From NCBI RefSeq assembly GCF_016918765.2, contig NZ_CP092104.1, positions 1,054,001 through 1,118,000 of the forward strand: 64,000 nucleotides of DNA, in the 5' to 3' direction. Within the stretch, counting starts at the first letter, position 1, and the number at the start of each line of letters is the position of its first letter. The stretch is from Flagellatimonas centrodinii (GTDB taxonomy: Bacteria > Pseudomonadota > Gammaproteobacteria > Nevskiales > Nevskiaceae). The position numbers were made by a program, and so were the translations under genes. The notes under the pieces were generated by a model. The model had not been told where the DNA came from. It made no database searches and worked only from the letters and a program-made list of their open reading frames with translations. Shown in pieces: positions 53,126 through 62,342 of the stretch.

Positions 53126-55315
53126 CCCCACCGGCGCCTCGACGTCCGCCGTCACCTTTACCGGCACGCCGTTTAGCGCGGCATTGCCCGACAGGGCATC
53201 GAGAAACCGGTCGTCGGTGAGGTCGTTGACGCTCTGCCCGGCCAGGGCGCCGGCCACTGCCAATGCCACACCGGGGCGCGCATGGCCCCAGCCGTGCGGC
53301 AGCGACACCACGCCGCGCATGATGTCGTCGGTGGCCTGTACCGTGACCGTCACCGTGCCCACCCGCGATTGCACGCGCACCTCGGCGCCATCGGTCAGAT
53401 CGCGGGCAGCCAGGTCGGCCGGGTGCATCATCAGTTGATGTCGGGCCTTGCCCTTTACCAGCCGCTGGCTGTTGTGCATCCAGCTGTTGTTGCTGCGCAC
53501 ATGCCGCCGGCCGATCAGCCACAGCTCGTCGGCGGTTGGCAGTGGGGTCGCCGTCAGCGCGGCGTCGTAGCGCTGCAGCTCGGCCCGCAGGTCATCGTTG
53601 AGGCAGGGGATGGTCTTGTCACGGGTGAACAGGCGCTTGGGCAGCGTTGACTGCAGCGGCCCGAGGTCGACGCCGTGCGGCGCCGCCTTCAGTGCCGACA
53701 GCGACAGCCGGTGCTCACTGCCCTTGCCATACGGCCCGTTGCGCAGCGCCAGATCCAGCAGGCGATGCGGCGCCATACGTTGCATCACGGCGTCTTTCAT
53801 CCGCGCACCCAGTCGCTTCATCAACGGCCGGCCGGCATCCGGTTGCAGGCGTTGGCGCAGCCGTCGGCCGAGCGCCGAAAACACCTCCCAGTCGTGCATG
53901 GCGCCGTCCGGCTTGGGGAAGATGGCGGGGTTGTAGCGCGCCGTATTCCGCACCGCGAAGTGGTGAAAGATGATGTCGTAGTGGTCATGCTCCAGCGCGC
54001 TGGTGGGCGGCAGGATGTAGTCGGCGAAGCGGGTGGTCTCGTTGCGGTAGTAGTCGAACGACACCATGAAATCGAGCTGCCCCAGGGCCTGTTCCAGCTG
54101 TCGCCCGTTGGGGGTGGACAGCACCGGATTGCCGGCGATGGTGATCAGTGCCCGGATCTGCCCGTCGCCGGGCGTGAGGATCTCCTCGGCCAGCGCCGAC
54201 ACCGGCAGCTCGCCGCCGAATTCCGGCAGCCCGCGTACCCGCGAGCGCCAGGCGTTGAAGTGGCCGGGCTTGGAACCGGGGCCCTTGACCAGGTCCATCG
54301 CCGGCTGCGGAAAGCACATGCCGCCCTCGCGGTCGAGGTTGCCGGTAACGATGTTGAGCATCGCCAGCGCCCACTGGCACAGGGTGCCCTGGGCCTGGGT
54401 GGAGATGCCCATGCGGCCATAGACCGCGGCGGCCGGCGCGGCGGCGAGGTCCCGTGCGATCTGGCGAATGTGGTCGGCGTCGATGCCGGTCACCGCCGCC
54501 GCACGCTCGGGGGTGAAGGCCGCCACTGCAGCGGCCACTTCGTCGAGCCCGGTGGTGAAATCCGCCAGCCGGCCCGGCGCGGTCAGCCCTTCGGCGAACA
54601 GCACGTTGAGCAGCGCCAGCAGCAGCGCGGCGTCGGCGCCCGGGCGGATGAAGTGATGGGCGTCCGCCACCTCGGCGGTTTCGGTGCGGCGCGGGTCGAT
54701 CACCACCAGTTTGCCGCCGCGCGCCTGCAAAGCCTTGATGCGCTTCTTCACGTCCGGCACCGTCCACAGGCTGCCGTTGGAGGCCAGCGGGTTGGCGCCC
54801 AGCATCAGCAGGTAGTGGCTGCGGTCGATGTCCGGCACCGCCACCATCAACTGGTGCCCGTACAGCCAGTACGACACCAACTGGTGCGGCAACTGGTCGA
54901 CCGAGGTGGCGGAGAACCGGCTGCGGGTTTTCAGCGGCCCGAGAAAGGCCGAACTGTGGGTGAGATTGCCCCAGTTGTGCACGCTGGGATTGCCCAGATA
55001 CGCGCCGATGCTGTTGGCGCCATGGGCCTTGTGGAGTGCGGCGAGGCGATCGGCGATGTCGTCCAGCGCCACCTTCCAGCTCACCGGTGCCCAACTGTCG
55101 CCGGTGCGCTTCATCGGCTGGCGCAGGCGGTCCGGGTCTTCGTGCAGGTCCTGGATCGCCACCGCCTTGGGGCAGATGTGCCCACGCGAAAGCGGGTCGG
55201 CCTCATCGCCGCGGATGCTGCTGACATGGCCGTCGCGCACCTTGATCTCGAGGCCGCAGATGGCCTCGCAAAGGTGACAGGCACGGTAGTGGGTCTGCTC
55301 GCGGGTGGCTGGCAT
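53063..55315 (-). CDS. Molybdopterin-dependent oxidoreductase with N-terminal [4Fe-4S] cluster
   Basis: About 750 residues of the formate dehydrogenase/DMSO reductase superfamily. The cluster motif is CHLCEAICGLEIKV with a fourth Cys in GHICPKA; the MopB core includes LGANPLASNGS, VIDPRRTETAEVADAHHFIRPGADAALLLAL (region near residue 200-235) and VSLPHGWGHARPG near the C-terminus. There is no Sec, and no Cys at the expected molybdenum-ligand position (FSATSVDQLPH), so it is not a standard formate dehydrogenase; the substrate is unknown. GGAGGA precedes a GTG-ATG pair at 55318/55315. Oddity: its last 19 residues, STLDVLSSDGPESPRRASA, and the stop are encoded by a dispersed repeat. Confidence 0.88.
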   Translation of the reverse strand: MPATREQTHYRACHLCEAICGLEIKVRDGHVSSIRGDEADPLSRGHICPKAVAIQDLHEDPDRLRQPMKRTGDSWAPVSWKVALDDIADRLAALHKAHGANSIGAYLGNPSVHNWGNLTHSSAFLGPLKTRSRFSATSVDQLPHQLVSYWLYGHQLMVAVPDIDRSHYLLMLGANPLASNGSLWTVPDVKKRIKALQARGGKLVVIDPRRTETAEVADAHHFIRPGADAALLLALLNVLFAEGLTAPGRLADFTTGLDEVAAAVAAFTPERAAAVTGIDADHIRQIARDLAAAPAAAVYGRMGISTQAQGTLCQWALAMLNIVTGNLDREGGMCFPQPAMDLVKGPGSKPGHFNAWRSRVRGLPEFGGELPVSALAEEILTPGDGQIRALITIAGNPVLSTPNGRQLEQALGQLDFMVSFDYYRNETTRFADYILPPTSALEHDHYDIIFHHFAVRNTARYNPAIFPKPDGAMHDWEVFSALGRRLRQRLQPDAGRPLMKRLGARMKDAVMQRMAPHRLLDLALRNGPYGKGSEHRLSLSALKAAPHGVDLGPLQSTLPKRLFTRDKTIPCLNDDLRAELQRYDAALTATPLPTADELWLIGRRHVRSNNSWMHNSQRLVKGKARHQLMMHPADLAARDLTDGAEVRVQSRVGTVTVTVQATDDIMRGVVSLPHGWGHARPGVALAVAGALAGQSVNDLTDDRFLDALSGNAALNGVPVKVTADVEAPVGFSTLDVLSSDGPESPRRASA

Positions 55316-55435
55316 CACCGGACTCCTCCAATCGTTGTGTCCCGATCATAGCGCCCCCACCGGGCACTGCACCTTGAGCCCGCCGTCCGGCACCGGCATG
55401 ATCAAGGTGCGCAGGACGCCAGGAGGCCGCCCGGG

Positions 55436-56809
55436 ATGGCAACGCAGACATCACCGCCCCACACCCAGCACCGCTGGATCGATCGCTTCATCGACATTGC
55501 CGACTGGCCCGCCAGCCGCAAGACGCTGTTGATGACCGTGGTGCTACTGCCGGTGCAGACCGTCGGATCAGTCGGCGCGGCGGCGGCATTTCACCTGTAC
55601 CCACTGTGGGGGCTTGAGGCCCCGCTGATCGACACCGCGCTCAACGACGGCTTTCTGGTGCTGTGGCTGGCCGGAACGGTGATCGCCCTGCTGGCGGCCT
55701 GGCTGCCAGCGCGTGCCGGCCGCGATGCGCCGTGGACGGTCTACCTGTTCGTCATTCCCTTCACCACCGGCCTGTGCGGGCTCACCTACCTGTTCGGCAC
55801 CATGAGTTCGCCGTTCATCGCGGTGTACCCGGTGGCGATGTTCCTGCTGGCGCTGTACTTCGAGGGCCGCGTCGGCCTGTTCGCCTTCGGCTTCGTCACC
55901 GCGCTGTATCTGGTCATCGGCACGCTGGAGATCCGCGGGGTGATTCCGCACGCGCCGATCCTGCGCATCGACACCCTCGCCGCACAGAACCAGCCGGCGT
56001 GGTTTGCCATTCACCTGTTCATCGTCAGCCTGGCGCTGGCCTTCTGCACCCTGCTGGGGCTGGCCATCGTGTTTGCCCGCCGGGTGCAACAGGCGCGGCT
56101 GCAGCGCGCGCATGCCGAACTGCAGCGCGCCGAACGACTGCTGGCACGCGGCAACCGGCTGATCCGCCGATACGTGCCGGCGCAGGTGGCCGACAAGCTG
56201 CTGTCGGATCGCTTCGAAGACATGGAGCGCACCCGGCGGGTGAAGCTGGCGCTGTTTTTTTCCGATGTCGAGGGCTTCACCGCGCTGGCCGACCGGCTGG
56301 AGCCGGAGGAACTAACGCGGCTGCTCAACGAATACCTCACCGAGATGACCGCCATCGCCGCCGCCCACCACGGCATCATCGACCAACTGGTGGGCGACGG
56401 CATCATGATCTTCTTCGGCGCGCCGGATGCCACCGATGACCGCGACCACGCGCTGCGCGCTATCCACATGGCGCAGGCGATGCAGGCGCGCATGACGACC
56501 CTGCAGCAACGCTGGCGGGATCAGGGCATCGAGCAGCCGTTCCGCATTCGCATCGGCATCAACAGCGGCTATGCCAGCGTCGGCAACTTCGGCTCACCCG
56601 GGCGCATGGTGTATTCCGCCATCGGCCATCAGGTGAACCTGACGGCCCGTATCCAGGCCGCCTGCCCGGCCGGCGGCATTCTCATCAGCCATGCCACCTG
56701 GGCGCTGGTGAAAGACCGGGTGGACTGCACGCCCCGGGGCGAGATCAGCGTCAAGGGCGTGCAGCATCCGCTGCGGGTTTACGCAGTGGCGACCGCCAGC
56801 GACGGATAG
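55436..56809 (+). CDS. Membrane-bound class III adenylate/guanylate cyclase
   Basis: 457 residues. Five or six membrane helices (about residues 30-215) form an integral sensor, then a short coiled coil (ARLQRAHAELQRAERLL) leads to the catalytic domain. Metal-binding Asp277 is in FFSDVEGFTAL and Asp321 in VGDGIMIFFG; GINSGYASVGNFGS and the AIGHQVNLTARIQ segment complete the active site. It makes a cyclic nucleotide, most likely cAMP. GGAGGCC lies close before the ATG. The last 31 bp overlap the convergent Old Yellow Enzyme gene. Confidence 0.92.
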   Translation: MATQTSPPHTQHRWIDRFIDIADWPASRKTLLMTVVLLPVQTVGSVGAAAAFHLYPLWGLEAPLIDTALNDGFLVLWLAGTVIALLAAWLPARAGRDAPWTVYLFVIPFTTGLCGLTYLFGTMSSPFIAVYPVAMFLLALYFEGRVGLFAFGFVTALYLVIGTLEIRGVIPHAPILRIDTLAAQNQPAWFAIHLFIVSLALAFCTLLGLAIVFARRVQQARLQRAHAELQRAERLLARGNRLIRRYVPAQVADKLLSDRFEDMERTRRVKLALFFSDVEGFTALADRLEPEELTRLLNEYLTEMTAIAAAHHGIIDQLVGDGIMIFFGAPDATDDRDHALRAIHMAQAMQARMTTLQQRWRDQGIEQPFRIRIGINSGYASVGNFGSPGRMVYSAIGHQVNLTARIQAACPAGGILISHATWALVKDRVDCTPRGEISVKGVQHPLRVYAVATASDG

Positions 56810-57858
56810 TCGGTGTAGCCCTCAGGCCCCGGGCTGTAGAGCGTGCGCGGGTTCATCTCGTTGAGTGGTGCGCCTTCCGCGAAACGGCGCACCAGATCTG
56901 GGTTGCCGATGTAGGCGCGGCCAAAGGCCACCGCATCGACACGGCCGGCCACCAGCGCGGCATTGGCGCTGTCGCGGTCATAACCACCATTGCTGAGGAT
57001 GACGCCGGGGAAGTGCGCACGCGCAACCTCCGCCAGCGCCCGCTCTTCCGGCAGGGCCTGGTCGGCATGGCGCATTTCCAGCATGGCGATCTTGCGGGCC
57101 GCCATCTGCTGCGCCACGTAGATCACCAGCGCCTCCGGGTTGCTGTCGGACATGTCATTGACCCCCACCAACGGCGAGATGCGCACCGACACCCGGTCTG
57201 CACCCCACACCGCGATGGCCTGATCGGTCACCTCTAGCAGCAGCCGCGCCCGCTTCTCCAGCGTGCCACCGTAACCGTCGTTGCGGTCATTGGCGCCATC
57301 GCGCAGGAACTGGTCAACCAGATAGCCGTGGGCGCCGTGAATCTGCACGCCGTCAAAGCCGGCCTGCAGCGCAAATTCGCTGGCGGCGCGAAAGCGGCCG
57401 ACGATGCCGGGCAGTTCATCCTCCCGCAGACGCCGCGGCGCCTCGTAAGGCTGCTTGCCCTGCGGCGTGTGGATGTGACCGTTGCCAATGGCGCGGTCGG
57501 TGGATGAGATCGGCTGCACGCCGCCATTGAGCAATGAATGCGCCGCCCGGCCCGGGTGCCAGATCTGCAACACGATGCGGCCACCGCGGGCATGCACCGC
57601 ATCGGTCACCTGGCGCCAGGCCGTTGCACGATCGGCGTCGAAGATGCCGGGTTCTGCGGTGAACGCGCTGGCATCGGGTGCCACCATGGTGGCTTCGGCG
57701 ATCAACAGCCCGGCATCCGCACGCTGCGCGTAGTACTCGGCCATCAGCGCGTTGGGCACATGTTCCACTCCGGCGCGGGTGCGCGTCAGCGGCGCCATCA
57801 CGATCCGGTTGGGCAGCGCCCAGGCGCCGGCCTGAAGCGGGGTGAAGAGATCGGTCAT
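56779..57858 (-). CDS. Old Yellow Enzyme family alkene reductase
   Basis: 359 residues, FMN TIM barrel. RIVMAPLTRTRA at the FMN site, IHGAHGYLVDQFLRDGANDRNDGYGG with the substrate-binding His and Arg/Asn, and AFGRAYIGNPDLVRRF for the phosphate are all diagnostic of NemA/XenB-type enzymes. It reduces activated C=C bonds and nitro compounds using NADPH. The regulator usually seen upstream (nemR) is not next to it. Confidence 0.96.
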   Translation of the reverse strand: MTDLFTPLQAGAWALPNRIVMAPLTRTRAGVEHVPNALMAEYYAQRADAGLLIAEATMVAPDASAFTAEPGIFDADRATAWRQVTDAVHARGGRIVLQIWHPGRAAHSLLNGGVQPISSTDRAIGNGHIHTPQGKQPYEAPRRLREDELPGIVGRFRAASEFALQAGFDGVQIHGAHGYLVDQFLRDGANDRNDGYGGTLEKRARLLLEVTDQAIAVWGADRVSVRISPLVGVNDMSDSNPEALVIYVAQQMAARKIAMLEMRHADQALPEERALAEVARAHFPGVILSNGGYDRDSANAALVAGRVDAVAFGRAYIGNPDLVRRFAEGAPLNEMNPRTLYSPGPEGYTDYPSLAVATA

Positions 57859-57920
57859 GGGGGTCCTGAAAAACAGAAGGCCTCCAGAGATGGTGGCGCC
57901 GCGCCATCATTCAAGTGCCG

Positions 57921-58406
57921 TCAGAAGCCGCCACTGCCCGCATCCTCACGCCGTAGCACAAACGGAAACGACAGCCGTCGCAACAGCGGCAGGTTGATCA
58001 CCGTCATGCACAACCAGGTGTCGTCATCCAGTACCCGCAGTTCATCACGCACCCAGCGCCAGGGCATGGGCGCAGGGCGCCCCGCCTCCGGCAGATAGTG
58101 CAGCGCCACGCCGGGCTGGCCATCCACCTGCGACGGGCCGGGGACCACCTGCATGGTCATCGCTGCCACCTCGCGGCCGGCACGACGCACCACATTGGTG
58201 GCTGTCGTCGGCCCGAGGAATCGTTTGCCCTGCCAGCCCGGCAATCCCGAGATCGCCAGGCTGGGCGGCGCCGTCCACCGCAGCCAGGCCGGCCCCACAA
58301 ACGATGCCCGGAAGAACCCCCGCCGCTGCACCTCCGTCGGGGGCGGCAGCGACGCGAACAACGCCCGCAGCCTGCGCAGCGAGGCGGTGCGGATATCAGC
58401 GGGCAC
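57921..58406 (-). CDS. Hypothetical protein, possibly lipocalin/DUF-type
   Basis: About 161 residues if started at the GTG at 58406, which overlaps the end of the membrane protein gene before it by 11 bp. The sequence (FFRASFVGPAWLRWTAPPSLAISGLPGWQGKRF, then MTMQVVPGPSQVDGQPGVALHYLPEAGRPAPMPWRWVRDELRVLDDDTWLC) reads as a beta-rich soluble protein of a conserved but unnamed type. A role tied to the preceding four-helix membrane protein is suggested by coupling. The start is uncertain. Confidence 0.6.
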   Translation of the reverse strand: MPADIRTASLRRLRALFASLPPPTEVQRRGFFRASFVGPAWLRWTAPPSLAISGLPGWQGKRFLGPTTATNVVRRAGREVAAMTMQVVPGPSQVDGQPGVALHYLPEAGRPAPMPWRWVRDELRVLDDDTWLCMTVINLPLLRRLSFPFVLRREDAGSGGF

Positions 58407-58794
58407 GACGCGCCCGCATTTCCACCAGGCTGCCGCCAATCTCGCTGATCACAAACAACAGCACCACCGGCGACATGCCCTGTGCCAGCACGTAGTAGAC
58501 GATCAAGGCCGCCACGGCCCAGCGGGCAATGATGTTGTAGCGAATCAACAGGTCGGCCCGGGTGCGCAGGATGGCGAGGTTCCAGCACACCCCCAGCACC
58601 CCGGCGAGGTTCACCAAGAACATGGCGAACGATGAGAACGGCTCGATCGGTGCCGCCAGCCCGGTGACCACGCCGAGATAACTCACCAGCGCCACGAAGC
58701 CGTGTGACAGCCCCGGCACCGCCAGAATGGCGGTCACCACCAGGTCAAAGGTGCTCACCGCACGCAGGGCGGGGCTTGCAGGCACGGCGTTCAT
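58396..58794 (-). CDS. Small four-helix membrane protein
   Basis: 132 residues from the ATG at 58794, with four predicted membrane helices (FDLVVTAILAVPGLSHGFVALV, PFSSFAMFLVNLAGVLGVCWNLAI, YNIIARWAVAALIVYYVLAQG, PVVLLFVISEIGGSLVEM). No domain is recognised. It is followed by and overlaps the 57921 gene. Confidence 0.7.
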   Translation of the reverse strand: MNAVPASPALRAVSTFDLVVTAILAVPGLSHGFVALVSYLGVVTGLAAPIEPFSSFAMFLVNLAGVLGVCWNLAILRTRADLLIRYNIIARWAVAALIVYYVLAQGMSPVVLLFVISEIGGSLVEMRARRAR

Positions 58795-58943
58795 GATTGC
58801 GCTCCAGGAATTCGATACGCCGATTATGGCGCCAAACTCCCTGTACACCGGACCCGGAGTGCAAGGGTCTATGGTGATGGCGTTGTCCTATGTCAGCTTT
58901 TCGACGAAGGATTTGGCGCCGCGGCCCGCATCGTGGCTAACAG

Positions 58944-59819
58944 TCAGCCGGGAATTAGGCGGTTGAAGCCGTAGAGATAGCAGCCTTCGTCGAAGGGATG
59001 GCTTTGCTGTGCGACAGCTGAGGATTCGCACAGCCAGATTGCCAGCGCCATGCCGTCGTTGGAACGAATGGCGCGCCCCTCCAGTCCTGCATCCGCTAGC
59101 GTCCAGATACCAAAGGACTGGAGCGTAAAGCCAAGGGGGGTGTCGGGCGTGCCCGATAGCGTGCACGTGTTGCCCTCGCAGCTCATGGACGCCGGCAATG
59201 TCCCCCCAGACGAATCTGCCGGGTTGTACACGACGCGGTGGCCGGACCATTGGCCGTCCAATGTCTCGGGCCCCTCAAAACTGTCTGGCACGCTTTCACA
59301 TGAAGCACCGACCGGGAAGTCGTCCGCCGGTTGCATGACCCGCATCTCGAGATCACGCAGCGCCTGAGACCCGAGCAGTCGTATTTCGACCTGGAACTGC
59401 GCCAACCGCCCCTCCGCCAAGGGCAATACCAGCGACACATCCGCCTCTGCCGTTCCGGGCTGCCGACCGTCATCCAGCACGAATCCTTGCTCGGGCAAGG
59501 CCTCGAGACACAACGGCCCACCGGGGAGCTCCGCACACCACCGCGATTCCGAGGCCTCCGTCACCACGCCGCCCTGCTGTGCCACTGCGCGCTCGGTCGA
59601 CGCACGATCCACCGGCAACTGCCGATAGCAGATGCGGTCAGGCGGCTCAGTCTGTAGCCCGGGCCCATCGGCGCGCACGCCGCGGAAGTCCCCCGCCAGA
59701 ACGTCGGAGTACGCCGCAAACAGCGGATCAGCCGGCGACGTGCCGTCGCCACCCTCGCTACCACCCCCACACGCCACCAGCGCCACGGCCGACAACACCA
59801 TCAAAATCGAATGTCTCAT
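58944..59819 (-). CDS. Hypothetical lipoprotein
   Basis: 291 residues from the ATG at 59819. The lipobox is LVACGG after a short signal peptide. Eight or more cysteines in the mature part (RICYRQLP; RWCAELPGGPLCLEAL; CESVPD; SMSCEGNTCTLSG; WLCESS; EGCYLYG) suggest several disulfides. No family recognised; it is probably at the outer membrane. It is divergent from the dioxygenase gene. Confidence 0.7.
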   Translation of the reverse strand: MRHSILMVLSAVALVACGGGSEGGDGTSPADPLFAAYSDVLAGDFRGVRADGPGLQTEPPDRICYRQLPVDRASTERAVAQQGGVVTEASESRWCAELPGGPLCLEALPEQGFVLDDGRQPGTAEADVSLVLPLAEGRLAQFQVEIRLLGSQALRDLEMRVMQPADDFPVGASCESVPDSFEGPETLDGQWSGHRVVYNPADSSGGTLPASMSCEGNTCTLSGTPDTPLGFTLQSFGIWTLADAGLEGRAIRSNDGMALAIWLCESSAVAQQSHPFDEGCYLYGFNRLIPG

Positions 59820-59946
59820 AAACAATAAGACGCATGAGCGCGCCGATTCCGCACCCGCCATGACCCGCAGCAACCGCCTCCGAAACCGCTGGCCGATCCC
59901 GGTGTAGTCTTTCCATCAGCGTCATACACAACGAGAGGAGACCCCC

Positions 59947-60813
59947 ATGTCCGACACCGACCGCACCGCACCCCCTGCCCTGCAGGTCACGCCCTCTGGC
60001 CAGGCCTGTGGTGCCAGCGTGACCGGCGTCGATCTGTCGCAGCCGCTGACCGCCGACACCGTGGCCGCCATCCGCGCCGCCTGGCTTGAGCATCACGTGC
60101 TGGCCTTCCCCGACCAGCATCTCAGCGATGACGATCTCGAACGCTTCACCACCTACTTTGGCGACTTCGGCGACGACCCCTTCATCGCCCCCATCCCCGG
60201 CCGCCAGCACATCATCGCGGTGGAGCGGCGGGCCGATGAGAAGTCACCATTGTTCGCCGAAGCCTGGCACAGCGACTGGAGCTTTCAGGCGCGGCCGCCG
60301 TCTGGCACCTGCTTGTACGGCATCACCATTCCGCCGGTGGGCGGCGACACCCTGTTCGCCAACCAGCATGCCGCACTCGACGCCATGCCCGCCGAGCTGC
60401 GCGCCCGCATCGACGGCCGCATCGCCATCCACTCCGCCAAACGCGCCTACGCCCCGGATGGCATGTACGGCAACCACGATGCCAAGGGCCGCTCCATGGT
60501 GATCCTGCCCTCCAGGGACGCCGACAACACCCAGCTGCACCCGCTGATCCGCAAGCACCCCGAAACCGGCCGCGAAGGCCTGTTCAGCTGCTTCGGCTAC
60601 ATCATCGGCATCGACGGCATGGCCGACGCCGAGGCCATGCAACTGCTGATGGCGCTCTACCAATGGCAAACCCTTGAGCAATTCCAATACCGCCACCGCT
60701 GGCAGCCCAACATGCTGGTGATGTGGGACAACCGCTCCGTACTGCACGCCGCCACCGGCGGCTATACCGGGCATGACCGGCTGCTGCATCGGACCACGAT
60801 TGCGGCGGTGTGA
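59947..60813 (+). CDS. TauD/TfdA-family Fe(II)/2-oxoglutarate dioxygenase
   Basis: 288 residues. The metal triad is seen as His and Asp in AEAWHSDWSFQ and His in NRSVLHAATG, with the 2-oxoglutarate Arg in RLLHRTTI. The N-terminal VTPSGQACGASVTGVDLSQPLTA is typical. Members hydroxylate taurine, alkyl sulfates, 2,4-D and other compounds; no sulfur-uptake genes are nearby, so the substrate is open. GAGAGGAGACCCCC precedes the ATG. Confidence 0.93.
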   Translation: MSDTDRTAPPALQVTPSGQACGASVTGVDLSQPLTADTVAAIRAAWLEHHVLAFPDQHLSDDDLERFTTYFGDFGDDPFIAPIPGRQHIIAVERRADEKSPLFAEAWHSDWSFQARPPSGTCLYGITIPPVGGDTLFANQHAALDAMPAELRARIDGRIAIHSAKRAYAPDGMYGNHDAKGRSMVILPSRDADNTQLHPLIRKHPETGREGLFSCFGYIIGIDGMADAEAMQLLMALYQWQTLEQFQYRHRWQPNMLVMWDNRSVLHAATGGYTGHDRLLHRTTIAAV

Positions 60814-60861
60814 GGGGGGATGTGAAGCGTGTTGCATGACGCCCGGAAACAGGCGCGCGCT

Positions 60862-61263
60862 TCAGGTGGTCCAGTCCTCAATGCGAAGCCCGGCCACGCG
60901 CTGAAACTCTTTCGTGTTGTTGGTCACCACCACCAATCCACGTGATCGTGCATGGCCGGCAATCATCTGGTCATAGGGCCCGATCTGGGTGCCGGCGACT
61001 TTCAGTTCAGCTCGAATCTGCGCCGTGTGCGCAGCAGCGGCCGCATCGTAGTCCAGCACATCCAGACGGGCGATGAAGCCTTCCACATCTGCGAGGTTCC
61101 GCTGCGTTTGTGCCGACAGCTCCACCCCGTACAGCAGCTCCATCACCGTGACGGCGCTGATCCCCATGTGCCCATGATGCCGATTGAAAGCGGCACGGAG
61201 CCCCGCCGGCCGGTGACGGATCGTCTCGATACACAGATTGGTGTCCAGCAGATAGCGCAACAT
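60862..61263 (-). CDS. vapC: VapC-type PIN-domain toxin
   Basis: 133 residues. Acidic residues of the PIN active site are in YLLDTNLCIE, VMELLYGVE, GPYDQMIAGHA and VTNNTKEF. It is a Mg2+-dependent RNase, typically of initiator tRNA or rRNA. The start overlaps the vapB stop (TGATG). Confidence 0.95.
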   Translation of the reverse strand: MLRYLLDTNLCIETIRHRPAGLRAAFNRHHGHMGISAVTVMELLYGVELSAQTQRNLADVEGFIARLDVLDYDAAAAAHTAQIRAELKVAGTQIGPYDQMIAGHARSRGLVVVTNNTKEFQRVAGLRIEDWTT

Positions 61264-61493
61264 CAGAACGCATCGCGCTCCTGCGCCGCAGGCTGCTCAC
61301 GCTCGGCCAGATAGTCGGCGCTGACGCCGGCACCCTCAAACCAACTGTCCCAGGCCTCTCCGGCCGGCGTGATGATGCGTGTACGCCCGATCGACACCAC
61401 ATCCACCCGTTTCACATCGTCCGGCAGCGCCGCCGCCTTGGACAGCCGAATGGCCTGACTGCGATTGCTCTTGAAAACGGCACCCTGTTCCAT
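61263..61493 (-). CDS. vapB: VapB-type antitoxin
   Basis: 76 residues from the ATG at 61493. The N-terminal AVFKSNRSQAIRLSKAAALPDDVKRVDVV is the AbrB/SpoVT swapped-hairpin DNA-binding motif, and the C-terminus (DSWFEGAGVSADYLAEREQ) is the toxin-binding part. Coupled to vapC. Confidence 0.93.
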   Translation of the reverse strand: MEQGAVFKSNRSQAIRLSKAAALPDDVKRVDVVSIGRTRIITPAGEAWDSWFEGAGVSADYLAEREQPAAQERDAF

Positions 61494-61605
61494 CTGCCTG
61501 CCTCGCTTCAAATACGCCGTAATCATTGGGCAGGGCACAGGATATGTCAATGGGATATACAGCCACCGGCGGTGATCGGCCGTACGTAGCATCCACACAG
61601 CTCGG

Positions 61606-61646
61606 CGTCGTCATGCCGGACTTGATCCGGCATCCGGAGCGCCGTC
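61606..61646. repeat. REP palindrome (copy 1)
   Basis: ATGCCGGA and TCCGGCAT arms around CTTGA within CGTCGTCATGCCGG...GCGCCGTC. Near-identical to 62078-62118. Confidence 0.8.
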
Positions 61647-61709
61647 TCGCCTCGCACTCGGTGCCGGGGCAGAGAGGTAAGCGATACGTACGTTGATATG
61701 TATGATTTT

Positions 61710-61817
61710 ATGGTCTGTGGTATGGTTTGGTTACGTGACGCCATCCGAATTTTCGGCGCCGGTTACTGGCGCAAGGGCAAGGCACTTTATGAGCAAGCGA
61801 ATCCAGTACACCGATGA
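61710..61817 (+). pseudogene. Truncated toxin-like reading frame before the CopG-type antitoxin
   Basis: A 35-codon frame ending at the TGA 61815-61817 reads ...WLRDAIRIFGAGYWRKGKAL and ends ANPVHR. It overlaps the antitoxin start by about 29 bp, the layout of toxin-first pairs such as BrnTA, and the ending looks like a toxin C-terminus. Nothing upstream extends it, and a REP palindrome stands about 65 bp before it, so the toxin seems to have been lost. The identity is a guess from layout. Confidence 0.35.
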
Positions 61818-62028
61818 GCCGATGGGCCGCGTCGAGATCACGGCCGACACACTACCGTCTCCGGCCGAATTGGCGTTCCGAGAGGAAGGCGTGAAGATCA
61901 CGTTGGCACTGAGCAAGAAGAGCGTCGCGTTCTTCAAAGAAGAAGCCTCCAAGCACCACACGCACTACCAGCGGATGATCCGGCGACTGATCGACAGCTA
62001 TGTCGATGCGCAGCAACCGCCGCGGTAG
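61789..62028 (+). CDS. CopG/BrnA-like antitoxin, apparently orphan
   Basis: 79 residues. The N-terminus MSKRIQYTDEPMGRVEI and the ribbon-helix-helix-like VKITLALSKKSVAFFKEEASKHHTHYQRMIRRLIDSYV resemble the CopG-type antitoxins that follow their toxin gene. No intact toxin adjoins it, only the remnant at 61710. It may still act as a repressor or protect against a related toxin. Confidence 0.75.
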   Translation: MSKRIQYTDEPMGRVEITADTLPSPAELAFREEGVKITLALSKKSVAFFKEEASKHHTHYQRMIRRLIDSYVDAQQPPR

Positions 62029-62077
62029 ACGACATCATCCACTACGGGCTTCGACATCAAGCTGAGCCCACTCTAAC

Positions 62078-62118
62078 CGTCGTCATGCCGGACTCGATCC
62101 GGCATCCAGCGCGCCGTC
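62078..62118. repeat. REP palindrome (copy 2)
   Basis: Same 41-bp element as at 61606, with ATGCCGGA/TCCGGCAT arms and loop CTCGA. The two copies bracket the orphan antitoxin. Confidence 0.8.
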
Positions 62119-62266
62119 ACGCCGCCATATCCTTCAAGGCCGCCGTGATGGCTTCATCAGAAACGCCTCGACGCCGCAGAGCTTCTGCGAAGCGTTGGGT
62201 GGGGCCAAAGCAATAGAGCGCTTCATCGCGGCGCAGGCCCTCGCCCACGTACGCCTTGAGCGATGC
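62117..62266 (-). pseudogene. Minus-strand gene fragment (protein tail)
   Basis: A frame of about 50 codons ends at 62117 and reads like real protein (SLKAYVGEGLRRDEALYCFG, then RFAEALRRRGVSDEAITAAL), but no start codon with a ribosome site is seen and the frame closes upstream at the parDE control region. Probably the C-terminus of a lost gene. Family not recognised. Confidence 0.3.
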
Positions 62267-62289
62267 TGTTGCGGTTGCAGAAGTGACGC

Positions 62290-62321
62290 CGATCGGATGC
62301 TATATTGCACCGATCGTATGC
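62290..62321 (+). promoter_or_regulatory. Direct-repeat operator and -10 box of parDE
   Basis: CGATCGGATGC (62290-62300) and CGATCGTATGC (62311-62321) are 21 bp apart with the -10-like TATATT (62301-62306) between them. ParD-type proteins bind such repeats to repress their own operon. No convincing -35 box. Confidence 0.55.
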
Positions 62322-62342
62322 GATTCCGTGCGGGAGCTCATC

